Below, in pieces: positions 41,197-55,900 of a DNA stretch of 64,000 nt. The translations under genes were made by a program, and so were the position numbers. Numbering within the stretch: the first letter of the stretch is position 1; each line of letters begins with the position of its first letter. The notes beneath the pieces are model-generated. The model had not been told where the DNA came from and searched no databases. It saw only the letters and a list, made by a program, of their open reading frames with translations. The stretch spans positions 2,151,001 through 2,215,000 of the forward strand of contig NC_134684.1 in NCBI RefSeq assembly GCF_024713945.1, in the 5' to 3' direction. The stretch is from Dermatophagoides farinae. Lineage: Eukaryota; Arthropoda; Arachnida; Sarcoptiformes; Pyroglyphidae.

Positions 41197-41228
<32 letters not shown>

Positions 41229-43005
41229 GTGGTTCACCTATATTTTTTTTTCTCAATTCTCATTCCACTAGAAATAGAAAAAAAAACTTTTACGACCAAT
41301 GCCAAAGTCCATTTTTGAAGATCGGTCAAGCCTTCGATATAGGATGATGATCTTTTGAGCAAAAAAAAAAATCTATTTATTATTTCAATTCACGAATATC
41401 TGATCATTGAATTATTACAATTTTTACAATCTTAAAAATAATAATCATCATCATTTTTTTTGTTTTCATTTTCCCACCGCCACCACTGCATCCGATAATA
41501 AATAGGGGATGTACATTGGAAGATGTGTCTATCGTGAATCGAATGCCTAATGTTGAAGTTATTTCTTTATCTATAAATAGAATCGATACATTGAAATATT
41601 TTGCATCATGTACATTGTTACAGGAATTGTATTTAAGAAAAAATGAAATTGAAGATATTAACGAAATTCTTCATCTATCACAATTACAATTTTTGAAGAA
41701 ATTATCATTGGAAGATAATCCATGTACCAATGTTGATAATTATCGTTTGACCATACTTAAAGCATTGCCAAATTTAGAATTTCTGGATAATGTCAAGTAA
41801 GTTTTGTTTTAAATATAATTTGTTTATTAATCTTGAATCATTTTGTTATATTCATATAGAGTAACTGCTGAAGAATTATATCAAGCAGAAAAATTAGGTC
41901 GAGAATTAATATGGCCTGGAACGGAAACGGTGGACGATATTGGTGATGAAATTATTGAGAATACAAGTGGCAATGTCCAATATGATATGTCAAGAAATTA
42001 TTCAGAAACAAAATCATCGTATCCAGTTTTATATCAGGAACAAGTGTCCAATAATAGCAATAATAGCAGCAGCAGTAACAGTAGTAATTGCCAAACAGTT
42101 ACCTTAAGTAATGGATTGACACAGCAACAAACAAATGAACAATATCATCAACAACAGCAATCATCGATGAATGTTGGTGGATATATTGATCAACAACAAT
42201 TGAATAATAGTGGTAGTTCAGAAAATGGTAGCAACTAATTCTGTAATCAATTCATCATCATCATCATCATTGTATGGTAACAATAATAATACATCCACAA
42301 CGAATGGAAATCGTAATAATTATCAGCCACAACCACCACCAACACCGATGATGAATGGTGGTAATAATAGTTCATCGAACCTACAACATCATCTTCCACA
42401 GGCCAACATACAAAAATCGGCTAGTCCAAATAATAATAATCATCATAATAATAAAAAGACAAACATGGCAAAAGCAAATTCTTTATCCGATTATAATATT
42501 TATAGTACAAATGGTAAGTGTGTCATCTGTTTGTAATAATTTATTAAGTATTACCATGATTTTTATTGTTTTTTTTTCGGTGGAAAAAAGGCAATTTCCG
42601 TTGTTCTTCGCCAGCCTTATCGGGAAATCCTTATGAGCCAATAGAATATGGTTATGAAAATGGACAAAATATTCTGCATAATAATAATAATAATAATACT
42701 GGTCAATCATCATATTATATGCCTAATGTGAATTCTACACGTGCAAATCTACAAAGTGCTTCATCAACATCAAATCGTGAACAACAACAACAACAACGAA
42801 TATTGCCTAAAGGCGGTAGAAATCGAGTAAGTTTTCTTCTTATCAATTATGATTCCATTTTATTGAATATTTTTTTTTGTTTCAAAAATTCTAGAATGCC
42901 AATATTCTTTCAGCTGTACTTTGTCTAATCAAAGAACTTGATTATGGAAGCTTAGAAGTGGTTGATACAACCATACATTGTCGTATGGAAGAGATGGAAG
43001 ATTGA
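40544..43005 (+). CDS. CFAP410 (C21orf2-like) leucine-rich repeat cilia protein
   Basis: Exons: 40544-40626, 41506-41796, 41860 to about 42107-42227 (end uncertain), a downstream piece to 42513, 42591-42826 and 42895-43005. The N-terminus 'RTRSHDLNSVKKLNCWGC' and LRRs ('VISLSINRIDTL', 'LQELYLRKNEIEDI', 'LSLEDNPCTN') match CFAP410, a basal body/ciliary protein also linked to NEK1 and DNA repair. The last exon 'NILSAVLCLIKELDYGSLEV' is the conserved C-terminal helical domain that oligomerises in orthologs. The central linker is Asn/Ser/Gln-rich and much longer than usual. Its frame must shift by one between 42201 and 42238. Either an additional small intron (for example gt at 42108 with ag at 42210, or 42173-42221) or a sequence error explains this. 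Mites retain few cilia (sensory and none in sperm), so its role may be sensory. Confidence 0.85.
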
Positions 43006-43647
43006 AACTGGTCCACTAATTGAATGATAATATTCGTTGCACATTCTCATCATCATTATCATTTTGATCATCAAGTGAATTGGAATATTCCTTTGATAAT
43101 ACATAATTTTCTTTCATCATCATTCAGATTCAAATTGCGATATTTTAGAATCGTTTTTTTTCCTAATTTATAAAAGCAGCTTAAGTTTTGTGACAATATT
43201 CTAACATTCCATTTATGATAATTTATTTTCCTTTTCTTTTCTTTTTGTTGTTGATCCAAAGTTTAATCTCTATATTCAGTTTCTGGTTTTTTTCTTTTTT
43301 TTTTTGTTTTTTCCAAACCAATCACACATACTGATTTTGATTGAATTGGATTTTTTTTTTTAATTTGAAAAAAAAATTTATATGCTATGCCACTAGATGG
43401 CAGAATGGATACAGAATAAACATTTCCGATTTTTACTGATGCAATTCAAAAAAAAGGCGTGTCTTGCATTTATATATGCACTTTACAGGCAATATTTCTC
43501 GTCCGGCAGCGTGGTTGTTTTTTTTTTTTTTTGTGAGCACACAATATTACAAACACGCATCGAATTATATTCGATTTTCTCTGTTAAACCACGACTATCT
43601 ATTTGTACCAATCATCAAATTTTTGATATTAAATTATTAGAAAAAAA
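43006..43647. other. CFAP410 3' flank and NACA promoter region
   Basis: A 642-bp gap. It holds poly(T)/poly(A) runs and a CTCF-like motif at 43390-43403. The NACA transcription start probably lies in its last ~150 bp. No exon is supported. Confidence 0.5.
43390..43403 (+). promoter_or_regulatory. CTCF-like binding motif
   Basis: The sequence CCACTAGATGGCAG matches the core CTCF consensus CCASYAGRKGGCR. It stands about 245 bp upstream of the NACA start codon. In a genome this AT-rich such a match is uncommon. Occupancy is not shown. Confidence 0.35.
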
Positions 43648-44447
<800 letters not shown>

Positions 44448-45397
44448 ATTTCCAATAACCATCTTATTCAACAAGAGAGAGAGAGAGAAAGTAAAAAAAA
44501 ACATCAAACAATAACAGCAAAATGTCTCATCTTAACTATATTTGTAGCTTTTCTCTTCATTTTATTATTATTGTGAAAGGATTTTTAATATATAACAAAT
44601 GAAAAATAAATCCAATATACATCTTTTGTAAAAGTGAATTTAAAAAAAAATTTAAAAATCAAAATTTTTGAGACTTATGAGTGCCGCCTATATATTGTTT
44701 TTCGTCGCTGGAATAGAATAAAAATGAAAGGCTTAATTGTTGAAGATAAAGATGAACGATGAAAGAATCGAAGTGTGTGTAGCCATGTCCGTAATATTTT
44801 TTTTCGGGTTTATTTTTCTTTTGTAATTTTTTTTTTCTTTCTTACACTTTTCCGAAATCTATTGCGAGTATGCGCAAAATTTTCGAAAATCATTCATGAA
44901 ACCAATTGAAAGACCATGGTGTTTGCACACCACCACCACCACCACCACCACTATAGTACGATATCAGGTTGTATCATGCATGATGATGGTGAATGGTTTC
45001 CAATTTGAAATGGCCAAAAAAAATTTAACCATGGCCAAAAAAAAAAATCATGATATATCGAAAGAGGAACTACTATGCTAACCAGCCAACCCAATAAGCA
45101 TGATGATGATGATGATCATCATTATTATTATTATATACCACTACCATTAATTATTATATATTGGCGGGATACAAAAGTAGCGCCATCGAGTGTTAAAAAA
45201 AAAATTTGACCCTATTGAAAGAATGAAAGAATGAAAAAAAATAAAAAAAAAAATTTCCATCCTTTTGATTTTGCGTAGTATCGATCGATTTTAACTTTAC
45301 CGCGCATAACGAGCAGAGCCACCATGGCAGCCATAATGAATTATTATATGTTATGTTATGTTATGAGTTATAAATCCAAAGAAAAATTTTTTTTTGT

Positions 45398-45407
45398 TGC
45401 GCATGCG
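45398..45407. promoter_or_regulatory. NRF1/EWG-like palindromic motif
   Basis: TGCGCATGCG matches the NRF1 consensus (TGCGCATGCGCA core). It sits 1.1 kb upstream of the SIN3 start codon near a GA-repeat. NRF1 sites are typical of housekeeping promoters. Confidence 0.35.
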
Positions 45408-45608
45408 TTATTTTTTTTGTTGTTTTAGTTGAAAAAAAAAATTTTTCGCTCGTTTTATTTCATTCATTCTTTGAGAGAGAGAGAGAGAGATAGTTTGTTT
45501 GTTTCACTTCTGAAAAAAAACCTGGTTGATTAAGAAAAATTTGCTTCTACCTTCTAAGTCTGTGTGTGTTGTGTTGTTGTTATTGACCACAATCGGTTGT
45601 AGTGGTTA

Positions 45609-45631
45609 GTGGTGGTGGTGGTGGTGGTGGT
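45609..45631. repeat. (GTG)n repeat upstream of SIN3
   Basis: Seven tandem GTG units in AT-rich DNA. It could form a two-tetrad G-quadruplex on the plus strand; it lies about 0.9 kb before the SIN3 ATG. Confidence 0.85.
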
Positions 45632-46544
45632 AGTAATAATGAATGTGGTAGTGGTAGCTATGTATAAAGAAGTAATAATCAATGGATGTATGTATTTGAC
45701 TTTATCTTCCACATTGATTGAATTGAATTGAATTCATTTTTATTTTTATATGTAAGTGTGTTGTGTTGGTTCAAGTTTTGTTGCTTGCGTGCTCTTTTTT
45801 TTTTTTGTATATACTTTTGGTAATATCTTCAGCATCTTTCGACGACAAGACGATTCGTTCGTTTCGTTTTGGATATTTTTTTTCTTTTTTGTATTTTGGC
45901 TCGTTTAATGTTTCGATTCATCCAATGAACCCCCCACTTACTACCACCACAACCAAAAAAAAAAAAAACGACTAATAAATCCCAAATATACAAAACAAGC
46001 CATCAAAAATAAAATAAAAAATCATCATTGCGACTACCAACAACTGTTTTGTTGCATTTGTATTTTTTTTTGTTTTTCTTCATTCTATCCATCCAATAAT
46101 ATCATTCATCCATCCATCCATTTGGCTGGCATTCTCTTGATTGATATTTTGTATTAGCCTAGAAAAGAAAAGAAAAGAAAAAACCAGCCAAATAGACTCG
46201 ATCATTTCAAAAGTTTTTTTTTTCTTAAAGAATCTTTTATCGTGTTGCCGTAGTCATCATCATCATCATCATCATAGCCGCTACCATCATCGTTGGCGTC
46301 GTGTGTTTTTGTCTCCATTTTTTTCGGCCACCACCATCAAATCAAAATATAATAAAAACAATAATAATAAAATAATTTTGAACATTTTGAATGTTCAGAT
46401 AAATAAATTTCGTGTTTGTAATCAATTAATTTTTTTTTATATTTTATCTAAAATGACAATTGTTTTTTTTTACTAATCGTTTGTTTTTCTTTTCATGGTT
46501 ATAGAACTAAGAGATGATGATAATAAAATAAAAATTAAGTCAAT

Positions 46545-49500
46545 ATGAATACAGCAAATGTGACGGCCAATAGTATCGTCAATGTTGGTGCTGTTGGTGC
46601 AACACAACCACCATTAACAGCCAATATAACGACGATAAAAACGCATCAACCTACCGCACTTTTACATCAACCAAATACCATTTCATTACCAGCCACAATT
46701 ATTACAGCGGCCACAAATGAAACAACATCAAGGCTCAATAATACATCAACATCGAATCAAACACCACCGACTCAACAACAACCAACATCGGCAACAGTAA
46801 CATCAAATCATGGTATTCAAATTCAAACTGTAAATGCTGTAGCAAATACGACATCTATAATGCATCCTGTGACAATCACAGGTGTTACAACCGCTGGTCC
46901 ATCATCGGTAGTTTGTACGGCAACCATTTTACCTACTGGAGCCACAGTTAGTACCGCTGGCGGTCATCCACAAGTTACCGCAATTCCTGTTGGACCGAAT
47001 ACTGTTCTAAAAGCTCAACCTACCATGGCCACAATACCAATTGGACAAAGATTTCAAGCTACTAATGTTGCCATTGGTACTTCCGCTGGTCCACCACCAC
47101 CCACTGGTACACCAATTAATGCTTTATTCATTCATCAAGACCCAGTTACTGCACAGAAGAATCTTTTGAATAGTTCTGCTCATACGAATATGGTAACGAC
47201 ATCGAATCATCCTCATCAGCAATCACATGCAACCATTCAACAGAATTCAACTACGACAGCGACTGTAATCAATACAAGTAATGTTTCAGTGACCGGTGTG
47301 CCTGGTACAACAACGGTTACTTTGCAGCCAATTTCATCACATTCAAACAGTCAACAACATCATACGACTGCTCCCATATTTGTCCAAACTGGTCCAAATA
47401 CTAATCCAAATTCGAATACAGCAACGCCGAATAGTGCCATTTTCCATCAAATAGGTCAACATCATCCAAATTCGTCATCACAACCTACACCGTCATCTCA
47501 ACCACAACAACCAACAAATCTATCGACGATTAATTTATCTACCTCTTCAGTGCAACCTTCGTCTCAGCCATCGGCAACAACGCCATCCCAATCGGCACCG
47601 CAACAATTTCAGAGATTGAAAGTTGAAGATGCACTTTCCTATTTGGATCAAGTAAAATTCAAATTCAATGATAGACCACAAGTATATAATGATTTTTTGG
47701 ACATAATGAAAGAATTTAAATCTCAATCGATCGATACTCCCGGCGTTATACAACGTGTTTCAAACCTTTTCAAAGGTCATCCAGAATTGATTGTCGGATT
47801 CAATACATTTTTACCTCCGGGTTATAAGATCGAGATTCATTCAAATGATCAGGTGAATGTATCGATGCCAAATTCAACCAATGTTGTTTTAATGTCAAAT
47901 ACCCCAATAACACCATCGACGCATCAACAACAATCGATATCAGCTGCTACAACTCCTGTTGGTCATGCAATTGTTGCTTCAAGCCAAAATATTCATCAGA
48001 TACCAAGCAATTTAGTTAGAAGTCCTTCGATAGCATCTTCAAACCAAAGCCTCCATCATGGTGGCCCGCCCAGTCATCATTCACTTAATACGTTTGTGAA
48101 TTCTGTTCCACCGCGAAATGAAACAACAAACTTGGCATCATTATCATCGGCAACGGCCTTACCACATTCAACAAGCCAGAATGCTTCTTCATTCAACCAA
48201 AATCGTATTGAATCGACAACAAGTCACAATCATCGATCATCATCTGGACATATTGATTCAAATTCTCGCGGTCAAACTGCGAGCATACATCATCAACTAG
48301 CTAATGCTGGACAACAAAATGTCGGTAGTGTACCTGGAAGTGGACCGGTCGAATTTAATCATGCTATTAATTATGTCAATAAGATTAAAAATCGTTTTCT
48401 TGATCAGCCAGAAATATACAAACAATTTTTAGACATATTACAAAGTTATCAAAAAGAACAGGATAATTCTGGGCAAAAAATTCTAACAGAATCAGAAGTA
48501 TTTAGCAAAGTTTCTAAATTGTTTGAGAATCAGCCTGATTTATTGCAAGAATTCAGTCAATTTTTGCCCGATGCTCACAATTCAAGCGGCAGCAGTACTG
48601 TTGGAGCTGTTGGTCCACATACGTTACATCAAAATCAAGCTACAAACGCCACTTCTCATCATCATCAACATCATCATATGAACAACAATAATAATAATAA
48701 TAATGTAATTAATTCTTCTTCATCATATAGCATTCAAAATTCTGCGAATTCGACAACATCATCAATGAATCAATATAGCCAACATCATCAAGCTAATCTA
48801 GAACATAGTAGCTCAAATTATACCCATCAACCATCCAGCCAAACAATTCCTATCAGTCACGAACAACATAATTCGATGACATCGAAAAAAACAATTAGCG
48901 TAATCAATACCAATTCTGTTCTTCCAAATCGAACTTCAATTGCGAATACAAATACACCGAATGCTTTTCCAAACACGTTTCATCGTACGCCTAAGCGCTC
49001 AATATCAAACAATCAAATCGAACAATCGAATTCCACACATGTAACGTTTAAGGTTAGTCAACCATATTTTTTTTTGTTATAAAATACTGATAATGTTTTT
49101 GTGTAACAAATTTTAGCGTTCCAAATTGGCACCATTTCGTGAATCAGCTACGTCTGAAGCTGGAAAATATATGGGAGATCTTGTTGAATATGCTTTCTTT
49201 GATAAGGTATTATTATTATTATTAATCATTCTGTTTTGATTTTAATTCTAAATTATTCAATATTATCCTGATTATTATGAATACAGTTACGATTGGCAAT
49301 GAATTCTCCATACAATTATGAAACATTCTTACGTTGTTTGATTTTGTTCAACAATGAAATCGTAAATCGTTCTGAGCTTGCCCAACTTGTTCATCCATTG
49401 TTTTCACAATGTCCAGATTTATATAAACGTTTCAAAGAAATGTTAAACATCAAAGAAGGAAGTTTAGCAATGAATTCTGTTAATCTCCAGAACCATAATC

Positions 49501-52500
49501 TCTACTATAATTTGTACAATAATCCATACATGAATAACTTGAGTAATTCATCATATCATACGAATTCGTATGCTAACAGTAGTATAGGCCATTTGGAAGG
49601 TCTCAGTAATCGCATTGCATCATTTCGTGATCGTCGAGATAATGAATTTGCTGAGGTGGATTTTGCTTCTTGTAAACGTTATGGTGTATCATATCGAACC
49701 ATACCAAAATCCAGTGCTAAACAAGAATGTTCTGGTCGTACACCACTTTGTCGTGAAGTATTGAATGATACACTTGCATCATTTCCTTCATGGTCTGAAG
49801 ATTCCACATTTGTGTCATCACGAAAAACTCAATATGAAGAATATGTTTATCGTTGTGAAGATGAACGATATGAACTTGATCTCATTATCGAAACAAATCT
49901 TTCGACCATTAGAGTTTTAGAATCCGTTCAAAGAAAAATGGAAATAATGTCTCCCGAAGAAAAGAGTAATTTCAAACTTGATGATACTCTGGGTGGTAGT
50001 TCGCATGTTATTCACATAAATTCTATACGTCGAATTTATGGTGAAAATTCTGTCAACGTCATTGAAGGTAGGTCAAATTTTTAATTTCTTTTTAAATGAT
50101 TTGGCATTATCCTTTGTTTTCATTTGTGTAGGAATCAAAAATTCTCCTGCAAATGTCATACCATTGGTTTTACGGCGTCTTATATCAAAAGATGAAGAAT
50201 GGAGAGACGCACAAAAACAATTTAATCGAAATTGGAGAGAACAAAATGAAAAATATTATTTAAAATCATTGGATCATCAAGGGATCAGCTTCAAGCAGAA
50301 TGATATTAAATTTTTACGATCAAAATCATTGTTAACCGAAATCGAAAATATTGCCGAAGAACGAAGTGACCAAAATGAACAACAATCTTCACAAAACGAA
50401 CAATGGTCATCACAACATTCAACTAGTAACGGTAACATGAATGATACATGTCAATCAGATGATCGAAAATCCGACACACTGCAAATGCCACACATGATTT
50501 TTGTTTATCCTGATAAATCAATGATAGATGTCGCCTGTAATCTAATCATTCATCATGTGAAGCGTCAAACTTCGATACATAAAGAAGATAAGCGTAAAAT
50601 AAAGCAATTAATGAGGCATTTTATTCCAGACCTATTTGCCACACCGCGTGGTGAATTATCCGATGATGAAATTGAAGATGAGCCTAAAAACGAAAAAACT
50701 AAAACTCTTCTTGGTAAATGAATTGTGATTTCTAATGTAATTTGCAATAATTAAACGTTTGAATTTTTTTTTTTTAGAAAACATCAAATTGGAAAAAGAC
50801 AGTGATTTGAACAAGAATGAAAAAGTTGAAATCAAACCACAGCCAATGTTTAATTCAAATCCAGATGAAGAGTATTCATTATTTTTCGTCAACAATTTTT
50901 GGTATTTGTTTTTCCGGTTACATAACATTCTCTGTGAACGACTGAGCAAGATGCATAAACGTGCTCAACAGATTGCCGCTGAAGAGGTTAAAGAAAATCA
51001 AACTCGAAATTCATCGCCATCGATATTACTTCGATTACGAAATAATCGTATGTATTATATATAGTAGCTATATATGTTGCATCAGTCAATTTTTTAATTT
51101 CTTTTCTTTTCTTTTCTTTAGTTAATGTAAAAGTTGAAAATTATTTTGCCACTTTGGTTGATATGATCAAACAAGTACTTGATGGAAATCTTGATTCGAC
51201 CCAATATGAAGATAACCTGAGAGAAATGTTTAGTATTCATGCATACATTGCCTTTACTTTGGACAAAGTTGTACAAAATATTGTCCGACAGGTATTTAAT
51301 CTTGTTATATTATTGTTTTAAATCAATATTCACTGTTTTTCCTATTAGTTTCAACATATCGTCGTTGATGATTGTAGTCAACAATGTACAGAATTATATC
51401 TTGAAGCTTGTAAATCAGGATCAGCTGGCGGATTATGTATTACTGCTCATCAACGAGCCGAAGCTGAGTATTTATATCAGAAAAATATCGAACAAATAAT
51501 TCCTGATGATAATCGTTATAAAATTGTAATATATAAAGGTGAAGGTAAAATTACCATTGATTTATTAGAATCAAACGATGACGAAGATGAAGATTCAACC
51601 AACGATGGTGATGAAGATTCAAATATACCTCAATCGTCGCGTACATTACGATCAACAACGAAAAACATGTCTGCTAAAGAAAGAGAAAAATGTTTAATGA
51701 ATGAACAACAAAAAGTGAATGAATTGGTAGTGGAAAAATTTCGTACAAATCCACCTTTTTTGAAAAAATATGTCCGTAAACATAAGGGATCATTTGATCC
51801 TATTACCCAAATGAATAGCGATTCTAATGAAGTTGAGCAACAATCTCCGAAACCAAATGAAGAAAGCAATTCAACTAGCAACAGTTCTGATAAGGAAACA
51901 AATACTAATCGTCCAAATAGTACGAATGATGAGAAAATGGCGAATAAAAATACGATATCGGACACTAACCAATCCACCATTACCACCAGAGGTGATGATG
52001 AAAATCAATTGTCAACGACCAATACTTCTACTAATAATGATAAAGATAAGACGAAAAATACGACGGAAGCCAATAATGAATGTGAATTTGACATACATCG
52101 TTTCAAATCATTAATATTCGTTCAAAATGAAACTGTACTATACCGGAAAAATATCGATAAACCAAGAATGGTAAATTGATTTTATTTTTTTTAATATTCA
52201 TTAACAAAGTTGGGAAAATTTCAATAAAAAAAAAAATATTTTTTCTTTTGCTTTATCATTTATCCTTTCCCGTTACATACCTTATGCACATCCGAAAAAT
52301 AATGAAAAAAAATAGAGTCATAAGAAGATATCACAATCGAAATTTAAACGATTCAATAAATGGTATTCAGATTGGGTCGATGCTAATTGTACCGAAAGTA
52401 ATAAATACAAATATGAAAAATGGTTACTCGAACAGGACACGACTGATTTCCGTTTAAATCAATCAGATAACGAAGACAACGATAAAACTAGTAATGATAA

Positions 52501-52906
52501 TAATAATAATAATGATGATGATAAAAATGCCAACTATAACGATGATCAAGATCAAAAGCAACCTTTAATAGAAAAAAAATCAAATATTGATATAAAATTG
52601 GAAAAAGAAGTGAGCAATAATGATGTAAATAAGCAAGCTAAAAATGATGAAAATTTAAAAACGGAAATATCGGTTAAAATTTCCGAACAAACGACAACAT
52701 CATCATCCATTGAACAGCAACAACAAGCATCGATAACTACTACTATGACCACAATCAATGTGATTGATTCAACAAAAAAATCATCCAATGAAGATTCAAC
52801 CAACGGTACGAGATCTGAATCAAATAAAGTGATTCAAAAAGTCAAATTTGATTCTGAATCAGTGATACCATATCGTATATATTATAAATATCTATTTAAA
52901 TCTTAA
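46545..52906 (+). CDS. SIN3 transcriptional corepressor (SIN3A/Sin3A)
   Basis: Eight coding exons: 46545-49052, 49117-49206, 49287-50067, 50132-50713, 50778-51047, 51122-51291, 51349-52170 and 52316-52906; all phases join, giving 1937 residues. SIN3 is the scaffold of the nuclear Sin3-HDAC complex. The Thr/Asn/Gln-rich N-terminus precedes PAH1 (about 355-430, '[20 protein letters not shown]'), PAH2 (about 600-675, '[20 protein letters not shown]') and PAH3 (about 867-925). The HDAC-interacting/Sin3 corepressor region follows ('[14 protein letters not shown]', '[20 protein letters not shown]'), then the Sin3a_C region ('[20 protein letters not shown]'). The final exon carries '[15 protein letters not shown]' and then an Asn/Asp/Ser/Thr-rich tail. 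It is far longer than vertebrate SIN3A (about 1270), mostly from disordered insertions. A poly(A) signal lies at about 53035-53040. Confidence 0.95.
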
Positions 52907-55900
52907 ACAGAATTTTATTTCACTTCAACACAATCATTTATGACAAATTCATGACGAATTTTTTTTTTCATCAAAACTTGAACCACGCATATTCTTTAAT
53001 ATAAATTTTCATCATCATCATCATTTGAATCGAAAATAAAATCATTTTTTTCCTCCATTTTTTTTCTCTTCATTACAATTTTACACAACATATTTATTTT
53101 TCAGAAAAATATTTTGGAACAATATAGGCCTCATTAAATTTTTTTTTCTTTTTTTTCATTATCTTTATTCAATCTGATTATGATTATCGATTGTTATTAC
53201 ATTTGCAATCATTGATCTTGAATTTTTTTTTCTTTTCACCTTATTCTTGCTCGATTTCTTTTCTCTCAAGCTTGATCGATTGTTATTTTTGTATCATATT
53301 TTTTTATTATCTTCTTTTTTTTTGTCTCTTTCAATGGATAATTGTAAAAAATTGGATGAAAAATATGACCACCATATATTTAATGATGATAATGACACAC
53401 ACACACACACACCTATAGAGATTCATAATCGATTTTTTTTTTGTTTTTTTTTCATCATTTTCAAATTTCGTTTTATTGATTTTTTTCTTTAAATTCTTTT
53501 TTCTTTTTTTTTGCTCATTGTACAAATGTCATCATCGAATGTGTTTAATTAAGAAAAGAATAAAATTATGAACAGAATTTTTTTTTGCTTTCATTCGTTT
53601 ACTGATCTGTATGCGCATGCATATTATGAATGGCCAGTTTATTTGATTCAAAATGGAAATTTTTTTTACGAAATTTCACCCGCGTAATTAACCAGAAAAT
53701 TTTTTTTTTTTTGGTTTTCACCATCACCAGTTTGTGTATGTTGAAAAAAAATTCATTGGACGAAATGGGTAGTTGTTTAAAATGATTTTTTTTTTCATTT
53801 CTGTTGCTCTTGAGAGGCGTGTATTTTTGTTGGTTTTGATTTTTTTTTAATTCTGTGGTTACCAGAGAAAAAAAAAAGTTGTTCACGATGTTGTATTTTA
53901 TATTCCATTTTAGAAAAAAAAAATTTTTTCCATCCATTTTAAAAAGTTTTTCTCGTTGTCATTCGCGGCTCATACAATTCTAGCAATTGCACAATCACCC
54001 ACCCACACATTTAATATTCTTGTGCTCAACTCTTATGTTCATTTTTCGTGTTTAAAAAAAAAAATTTTTTATTGAGTCTCGATCGTTTGTTTTCAAAAAA
54101 AAAAAAAAAAAATAAAAAAATTCGACAGAAAACTTTATATATTAGATCTTTTTTTTCGTTGGTATTTTGTACTATACCGGAGCAGTTCTTGATTTATATT
54201 CTCAATGTGGATAAAATAAATGAATGACTGTCTACTTTTGTGAATGTTAAAAAGAATTTTGTCATTTGAGAATCGAATTCTGTGTTAATATATGATGAAA
54301 TGGCGGCGGAATAAGAATTTTGAAACAATTTCGAATAGATAACAGCCAGAACCACGGTTTACTGGTATCAATTCATTGGTTTTTTTTTCTCGTTTCTACT
54401 TATATATATCATCAAATAGTTTAAATTGAAATTTTTTTTATGGCAATAACATTCAAATAATTAACGTATTCTGTTGTTCACAATTGAATACATTATTTGT
54501 CATTTAAACAAGTCAAGATTTGAATGAAAAATCAGCCAAAAAAATGGAATGTCTGGAATCTGTCATTTCATGTCGGTGAAAAAAAAATGAAAATATTCGT
54601 ACAAACAACAAAAAACCAAAATTGAATGAATATTTTCTTTGTTAAAAAAAATTTTGGTTTCATTTTTTTTATGAAGAATGTTGAAAATAATGTATTATTA
54701 TTATTAGATCCATCTATTGAATAATCAAGAATTGTGATAGTTGAAAAAGAAAATTGTTTTCACTATAGTTTTTTTTTCTTGACTAAAATTCAATTCTGTT
54801 TTGGACATATTCGATTGTTATTGTTGTTATTGTTGCCAATGTTGTTGTTGTTGTTGCTGCTGTCTATGTTGTCATTCTCAGAATTGTCATTTTGTTTGAA
54901 AAAGAATCGACAAAGAATGGCCAATTTTTTTCAGATTATTCTATGGAATATTCTTTTTTTACATATATATTCATTGTTATGTTATTTGAATATATGAATT
55001 GTTTTTTTTTATTCCACGAAATCCACGAAATCCAACAGTAGAAAACAGTGAAACCAAAAATGAAATCGGATCAAGAACAAAATGAAAAAAGAAAAAAAAA
55101 TCATCCAAAAAATAACTCTTTATTTTCCTGGATTTTTTTTTTTTTTTTTTGATTCAAATTTCAATATTTTGGTTGTTGTTGTTGTTGTTTGGATTTTTGT
55201 TTTCAATAAGCATCTCTTTACAGAGACAGGAGAAAAAAAACACAAGCACATTCGATTTGAATTTAATTTAATTCACATTCACATTCATTGATTCATAGCC
55301 GGGAAAAGTTTTTATTTTTCTTTTGCCTGGAAAATTGATTCGCATGGACGACAACAAACGATGATGACGACGGCGAAAAGATTTTTTTTTATATTCCATT
55401 TTTTTCCTGGATTCCATTTCGGTATTTCTTTTTCATCATCATCATCATCATTTGATCATGATGTGGTGATCCATATAGTTTGATATTCTGATTCTTATTC
55501 GTTATATCGTTTTATTTTCTTATTATTATTCTTGTGTTACCAAAGATCATGATCGTCATGATGATGATGATGATGATGATGATAAATATTGTATGAGCTC
55601 ATACAAACACGAAGAATGAGAGAAAAAACAGATTTTTATTAGCATTACATACATGTACAATTTCGTTTCATTTTTTATTTTCTATTTCTATTGTGTTGAA
55701 TAATATCATTCAACAACGACGACAAAAGATTTACAAAATGTAGAAAAAAAAGTTGTTTTCTCTTGTTGTTGTTGTTGTTGTTGTTATTATTATTCCTGAT
55801 TTCTTACCCCTGGTATTGTAAAAAAAAATAAGAATGTGTATAGGATTCACATTTTTTTCTTCTTCTTATTATTATTATGGTTAATAATATTCTGTGTCTA

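Larger units (their letters stand above)
44448..46544. other. Intergenic between NACA and SIN3, with SIN3 5' region
   Basis: 2.1 kb without a supported coding exon. It holds an NRF1-like motif at 45398-45407, a (GA)n run at 45473-45490, (GGT)n at 45609-45631 and pyrimidine-rich DNA. An acceptor (ggttatag) 41 bp before the SIN3 ATG indicates a spliced 5' UTR, so the SIN3 promoter probably lies 1-2 kb upstream, near these GC-richer elements. Confidence 0.5.

Noticed and set aside
45323-45427. 34-codon frame with a perfect Kozak context (gccaccATGG)
   Set aside because: The encoded peptide turns into Tyr/Phe-rich low complexity and has no splice donor linking it to SIN3; more likely promoter or 5' UTR sequence.
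54734-54997. Leu-rich 87-codon frame
   Set aside because: It is a translation of (TTG)n/(GTT)n repeats.
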